Below, in pieces: positions 59,082-64,000 of a DNA stretch of 64,000 nt. Positions within the stretch are counted from its first letter, which is position 1. The number at the start of each line of letters is the position of its first letter. The notes under the pieces are model-generated. The model did not search any database and was not told where the DNA came from. It was given only the letters and a program-made list of their open reading frames with translations. Source of the DNA: Gordionus sp. m RMFG-2023 (taxonomy: Eukaryota > Nematomorpha > Gordioida > Chordodea > Parachordodidae); contig NC_088776.1 of the NCBI RefSeq assembly GCF_954871325.1, positions 48,130,569 through 48,194,568 of the forward strand, in the 5' to 3' direction. A program made the position numbers and the translations under genes.

Positions 59082-59649
59082 CAGCGTCTACATGACAGGA
59101 TTTTCATTGGATGCAAACCCCCTTCAAAAACTTTTGCCTACCCCCCTAAAAAATCCCCGCTGCCTTCGGCGGCGGTGTCTCTTTATTTTGACCTTTATAA
59201 TTATATTGATACTCTTTTCAGAGAATTTATAAAGATAACTTAAATTAATCTATCTCTACCAACTAATTTTGTTTATAAAGAATTTATTTTATAGATAATA
59301 AATTCAATCAAAACCTCCATTATTTACAATGAATTAATTATTATGGCATTATGAGCTTGCTGATATATCTAAACCTATTATAAATTTAAAAGGATAGCAG
59401 AAAGTTTTATTTGGAAAACAATGTATATGATTGTTTGCAATATATAGATTTGGTCGATAATTGTATTATAATAATTCTATAATAAATATATTAATTTTTA
59501 CAGCAATAAATTTTATCCTATTTCATCTCAAAATTTAATAGATAACCCCCAAAAAATTTATCCTACCCCCATTAAAGCAGCTTACCCCCTACCCTCTCGA
59601 AAAAATAGGATGCAAACTGTTCCTACCCCTCACGCTCATGTAGGTGATG
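59082..59649. mobile_element. 570-bp hAT MITE, CAGCGTCTACATGA family, copy B
   Basis: The left end CAGCGTCTACATGACAGG and right end GCTCATGTAGGTGATG are inverted repeats. Flanked by a perfect 8-bp duplication ATTACATC (59074-59081 and 59650-59657). Full-length relative of copy A 0.7 kb away in direct orientation. The perfect duplication suggests it is the younger of the two. Non-coding. Confidence 0.92.
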
Positions 59650-60167
59650 ATTACATCAATACCCTTATCTGAAAAAAATCGATAGGCCCATGCGAACAAG
59701 GGGTTTGAAGGGTTATCTATAAGGCCTCGTCAGAAATTTATTGTAAAAGGGGAATAAACTTTATAAAATTAAAAAATAAATCGAAATTCTTAATCTTAAC
59801 GTATGTGATATTTATCTCAAAATAAAAGTAAAACTAATTGTAAAAACAAAGAATCGGTAAAAATTATATAAAAAAATAAAAATATAGCAATATTAGTTTG
59901 AGCATTTTGAATTAAAAAATTAATTTATTCCATAGAGTAAGCTGTCCTACACCTAACTCATAACTAGACAGATAATTTATTCAAACATGTTTTTTTTTAA
60001 AATAATATTAGCAACATATGTTGTATAGAGGTAATTTATAAATTTTTATATATAAATAATGAGTTAAAATATTAAAAGGTAAATAATCCAAACAAATTAA
60101 GTCCCTGTCAGTCATTAATTAAATTATTTGATGTTCGATATGATTCATCTATAATCTATTTATCCAT
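59650..60167. other. 5' flank of NDUFAF1
   Basis: AT-rich, no coding. Presumed promoter/5' UTR; no specific motif can be singled out. Confidence 0.35.
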
Positions 60168-60835
60168 ATGTTAAAAAATAGTGTGAAAATATTTTATAAC
60201 AAACGTTTACTTCATATATCATTACCTCAGTTGCATAAAGATGTGTATAATCCATTTCCTGAATATAAAGAACCCTCTTTACTTCAAAAGATCAAAGGCT
60301 TAAAACAATTTCCAGAAGAATTAAAAAAATTGAAGGAGGAAACACAAAATTTATTTAGAAATTGTAATGACCATTTTCAAGATAGTCATGGGAAAACAGA
60401 AGTTTTGTTTGATTTTAAAGATGAAGATAGTTTATCTAAATGGATCACTAAATCTGATATAGATTTTGATCTTGGAAATAGTATGTGCAATTTGAGCATG
60501 ACTAAAAATAAAACTGGCCTGTTTACTGGGTATATTAATTCAGCCTTACCCCAAGATGGTCGAGTGAAATACACTGGTTTTTGTTCAATGAAATCTATGA
60601 GGCGTTTAGTAATAGATAAAATCATATTTATGTTTTTTAATTTCTCTAGAAAGCTTTTTATAAAAAAGATCCATATTATATTGGAGAATCAACTCATATT
60701 GCTCTAAGAGTAAGGGGAGATGGTAGAAAATATTCATTTGTTGTAAATACTCCAGGTATATTTGATCTCACTTATTACGATCAATATATTTATCCAATAT
60801 ATACAAGAGGAGGTCCATATTGGCAAACTGTTTTG
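60168..60835 (+). CDS. NDUFAF1: NDUFAF1 / CIA30 complex I assembly factor, first two exons
   Basis: Mitochondrial chaperone for assembly of the membrane arm of NADH dehydrogenase. Exons 60168-60608 and 60650-60835, joined in phase 0 across a 41-bp intron with GTAATA donor and CTAG acceptor; 209 residues are visible and the frame remains open at a GTAATA donor. The start ATG opens a basic, Asp/Glu-free stretch MLKNSVKIFYNKRLLHISLP typical of a mitochondrial presequence. The CIA30 domain begins near residue 76: VLFDFKDEDSLSKW, GLFTGYINSALPQDGRVKYT, GFCSMKS, and HIALRVRGDGRKYSF and YTRGGPYWQTV in exon 2. The C-terminal third (acidic strands ending in IDFIG-like sequence) was not found before 64000. 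The remaining exons presumably lie beyond a large intron that contains the hAT element at 61630. Confidence 0.92.
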
Positions 60836-61629
60836 GTAATAAACAATTTAATTTATATATAATATACATCAGATATTTACAGCTTTTTTTATTTAGGATA
60901 TCTTTATTATTTTTAAAAAAATCTAGATAATGCATGTATATATTTATAATATATAAAATCAAAAAAAAAAATTCCCATGAAATTAAATATACATCAAAAT
61001 TTTATTTCCAGAGTGACCTATTAAAATTTTACAAAAAATAAGAGATTTGTTAGGCACTTATTAAAATTTACTAAAAATTAAAGATTTATTATGCACATGT
61101 TAAAATTTTCTAAAAATCAGAGATTTGTGAAGCACTGTCTGACTTTTCCTGTATATATTATCAGGCACTTAAATTTTCCAATGATTCCATGTCAATTCAG
61201 CAAAGCTTTTTTTGCAAAACATTTTTCGCAAATGTATTTTATATCTATACTAATCATTGAAGACTATTTTGTGAATTAAAAATTTGCAATATTAGAACTT
61301 TTACCATTAACTCTTTTGAGCAAATACATAATAGCTAAACTTTGTATATATAATTGCGATTTTATATCAAAGTAATTATCACGAAACTTAAATTGTAAAG
61401 ATAATATAAAGAAAAGGATTTTACAAATTTATTTTAACAAAAACATTTGAATGCAGAACTGCAATAATTGCTAATGATGTCTATTTTATTTTAAAACATT
61501 TATTTTTATATCCTCTATATTAATTTAATAATATTTTTTTTAAATAATAAATTTATATGATTCTCGAGCTTAGAAATGGTTTAGAAAATTTATTATATTT
61601 GAATATAATTTTTTTATGCTATCTTGTCC
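60836..61629. other. NDUFAF1 intron, part before the hAT insertion
   Basis: AT-rich. Short degenerate repeats of TTAAAATTTAC / AAAATTAGAGATTTGT type occur three times at 61020-61130 (TTAAAATTTTACAAAAAATA, TTAAAATTTACTAAAAATTA, TTAAAATTTTCTAAAAATCA). No further CIA30 exon is convincing; MIPCQFSKAFF at about 61180 faintly recalls the IPFSKFF strand but has no fitting splice sites. Confidence 0.4.
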
Positions 61630-63885
61630 CAGTGGCGTCACTAGGGGGCGCCAGGGGCTCGAGCCCCCTAAAAAATTTGAATAACCCCCTGAAGCAAAAA
61701 ATTTTTTTTAAATGGAATCTTAACCCCTTGAAACTAAAAATAAATTTTTTTGATTGACCCCTGAACGATTTCTTTTATAATTCTAATAAGTAATATATAG
61801 ATTTAATTTTATTATTTAAAAATTAATAAGACTGTCTAAATTTTTATTAAATGAATATAATTTTAATTATTAGATTAGATTAATACACATAAATTATATT
61901 TTCACTATGTCAGCTTGCAATCAAATTCTGTGTTAAAAATTGAATATCAATATCACTCACTAAATATTAATTTAGCATTAACAGTTGAAGCTTAATTGAC
62001 TATTATTACTTAAATTATTATATAACCTTAATTAAATAAATATAATCAATTATTAATTGAAAACTAACAAATTTAATATTGTAATTAGCCTAGTTCAAAA
62101 TGACTAATCAACTGTATATTTATTTTTAATTTAAATTATACCTATTCCTAAAATTATTTTTAAGAACTAAATAAGTTCCTTTATAAAAATTAAATAAATA
62201 GACATATAGTTTATAATTCTCTATTATATAGTTTTGGTTATAAAATATTAGATAAAATGCCACTTTTATAGACGTATTTGACAGTTATATAATATATTAC
62301 AGTTAATATTATAATAAATTTTACTAATAAATGTTTTTGATAATAAATATTGTAACAATTTGTATTTAAGTATTTAACGCCATCTTTATTTAAAAATAAT
62401 TTTAAATTAAACATTTTATTATTCATTCTACAATGTGTAATAAATTAAATATCTTTTCTTCTCTTCTTTTACGTGTTTTTAAGAAAGCTATTTTTTTCTT
62501 TTTCAAAAAACAGTTTTGAGTTAAATTTTTAATACAAGTATATTTTTGATATTATTACAAACTACTATTTAAGATACAACATACCAAATAGAGGTGGTGC
62601 GACAATATTATATAGAATCTTAATTGTTTCATCATATCATTCTGGTCCTTATTTTATAGGTATAAAATGTTTCATTTCTAATATGGCATCCTTGCCGTGT
62701 AAATAACTCAAGGCTTCAACATATTTGCATAATTATTTCTTCCTAAGATTTTTAGTGTTTTTATTTTATCAATTTATTTAACTAAATAAATTCAGATATT
62801 AGTTTACATTGTGAGTGTCATGGCTATGACTGCAAATTAACCAGCATCTATTATTTGTGTTTATGTAATTTAAGATTATTACTACAGCTGCTGAGAGCTT
62901 ATAATTGCATATTTTAGATAAACAATAATAGTAAACTGTGTAGTCGTTTATATCATTAAAAATGGAAGATAATCTTTTAGAAATTTAATATCTCACAATA
63001 ATATTCTCGATTATTTATTTAGCTTCCATCATGTCATCTAAGAGGAAGCTCTAACCACCATATAGTTTTATGATTTGGATTGGTCGTTTATCTCTTCTTC
63101 AATAATTGTTAATTTGGTTTAGGCCTATAAATTTTTCCTTATTAGTCCATTCTATAAAACATTGTCTAAAATGGTAACAGAAGTTATATTAGTTTCATAA
63201 CCTTTTGTCAATGTAAGTTGCTAAGAATTATATTATTGCATTATGTGGTTTTTAAAAACTATTATCAATCGAGGCATATGTATGAATAAATTAACCTTTT
63301 TTATCACTTGTAATTCTTTAGACACAAATTTTTTTATATCAGCAATCGAAAATATTTTATATTGTAATAAATAGATTTTGTATTAAAACATAATATTTTT
63401 AGAAATGTCTTGTATTGTTTTAATTATTTATGTCAGTAAGTAATGTTAAACGGCTCGTTTTGAGCCGATTTTTAAAAACGGCTGACTCAATATTTCATCT
63501 AGATATTACGCAAGCCTGAAGATTTTGTTTTTAGAAGGAACAAAGGTTTGGACATCTATTAGAGAAATCTCGAGGCTTAGGCAATATTTTTCTGGCTATA
63601 ATATTAAGTTAGCCATTTATAAAAACCAGCTCAAAACGAGCCGTTTAACAACACTAAGCCAGTTTATTTTGTATGCATAATATAATAAATGACAAAATAT
63701 TAAATTTAGAATAATTGTTCAGAGTTAACAAATTTTAAAAATGTATAATATACTAATATAGAACCCAGCCGAAGACCGGGCAAAAGCAGGCCGAAGGCCC
63801 GCAAATTGGGGGCATGGGGGCGAAGCTTCCACAAATTTATTTTTAGTTGAGCCCCCTGAAATTGTAAAGGTTAGCGACGCCCCTG
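61630..63885. mobile_element. 2.26 kb hAT element, CAGTGGCGTCGCTAGG family, copy B
   Basis: The left end CAGTGGCGTCACTAGGGGGC and right end GTTAGCGACGCCCCTG are inverted repeats, flanked by a perfect 8-bp duplication TCTTGTCC (61622-61629 and 63886-63893). Colinear with copy A (22478-24392) over essentially its full length. The length difference comes largely from the nested 218-bp MITE at 63439 and a GC-rich patch at 63770-63800. No transposase motif. Sits in the presumed NDUFAF1 intron. Confidence 0.93.
63439..63656. mobile_element. hAT-type MITE, TAGTGTTG family, copy 4, nested in the hAT element
   Basis: 218 bp. The left end AGTAATGTTAAACGGCTCG and right end CGAGCCGTTTAACAACACTA pair, with inner GAGCCGATTTTTAAAAACGG. 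Flanks TGTCAGTA (63431-63438) and AGCCAGTT (63657-63664) are a decayed 8-bp duplication. The uninterrupted site TGCCAGTT is present once in the paralogous element at about 24201-24208, proving the insertion and its target. Confidence 0.93.
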
Positions 63886-64000
63886 TCTTGTCCTATGCAT
63901 TTCCTCGAAATCTTATTTTATAAGAATTACGCTCTAAGAACCCTAGCTTTAAGAATATATTAATCATTGGGCTCATTAGGTAGCCTTGATTCTTACTGGT

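Noticed and set aside
61091-61279. Frame with IPCQFSKAFF as the next CIA30 exon of NDUFAF1
   Set aside because: Resemblance is short and no splice site pair gives a matching phase and flanking CIA30 residues.

Overview
The window is a stretch of very AT-rich (by eye roughly three quarters A+T) animal genomic DNA. Four multi-exon protein genes with GT..AG introns can be read from it. They are an SLC12 Na-K-Cl cotransporter (+ strand, 3' part, 14 exons, 2561-14152), an ethanolamine kinase (- strand, 3 exons, 5' end missing, 18399-15281), a complete group-II p21-activated kinase of the PAK4/mushroom-bodies-tiny type (+ strand, 10 exons, 40678-52329, 1049 aa) and the first two exons of the mitochondrial complex I assembly factor NDUFAF1/CIA30 (+ strand, from 60168). 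A group-II PAK with its CRIB domain plus an NKCC-type SLC12 points to an invertebrate metazoan. I cannot name the phylum from the sequence. The proteins carry long Asn/Ser-rich insertions in loops and linkers, while their folded domains are well conserved.

Layout: 1-2560 is sequence upstream of the first visible NKCC exon and holds a CCHC zinc-knuckle retroelement relic, an hAT transposase remnant and a MITE. 2561-14152 is the NKCC gene, whose introns hold several MITEs, a ~2.1 kb fold-back element and a 1.48 kb hAT element. 14153-15280 is the convergent NKCC/ETNK 3' intergenic spacer. 15281-18399 is ETNK. 18400-40677 is a gene-poor, transposon-rich block containing a 1.35 kb hAT element, a LINE split by a 1.9 kb hAT element, a retroelement gag relic, the best-preserved hAT transposase relic, a 58-bp mini-insertion, and a 1.7 kb hAT element with a Ty3/gypsy-like pol fragment inside it. 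40678-52329 is PAK4. 52330-60167 holds a 2.1 kb hAT element, two direct copies of a 570-bp MITE and more relics. 60168-64000 is the start of NDUFAF1, followed by a second copy of the 1.9-2.2 kb hAT element that itself carries a nested MITE.

The main theme outside the host genes is the hAT superfamily. Eleven of the insertions listed have matching 8-bp target duplications, perfect or with one to three mismatches, that can be read directly. Six separate decayed transposase fragments are visible, all on the - strand. Two paralogous hAT copies give a natural filled/empty-site comparison for a nested MITE. The four host genes look unrelated in function: ion transport, phospholipid synthesis, Cdc42 signalling and complex I assembly. 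I see no operon or gene cluster and no evidence for a novel multi-gene system. The most notable host features are the ~670-residue insertion in the NKCC cytosolic domain and the greatly lengthened PAK4 linker.
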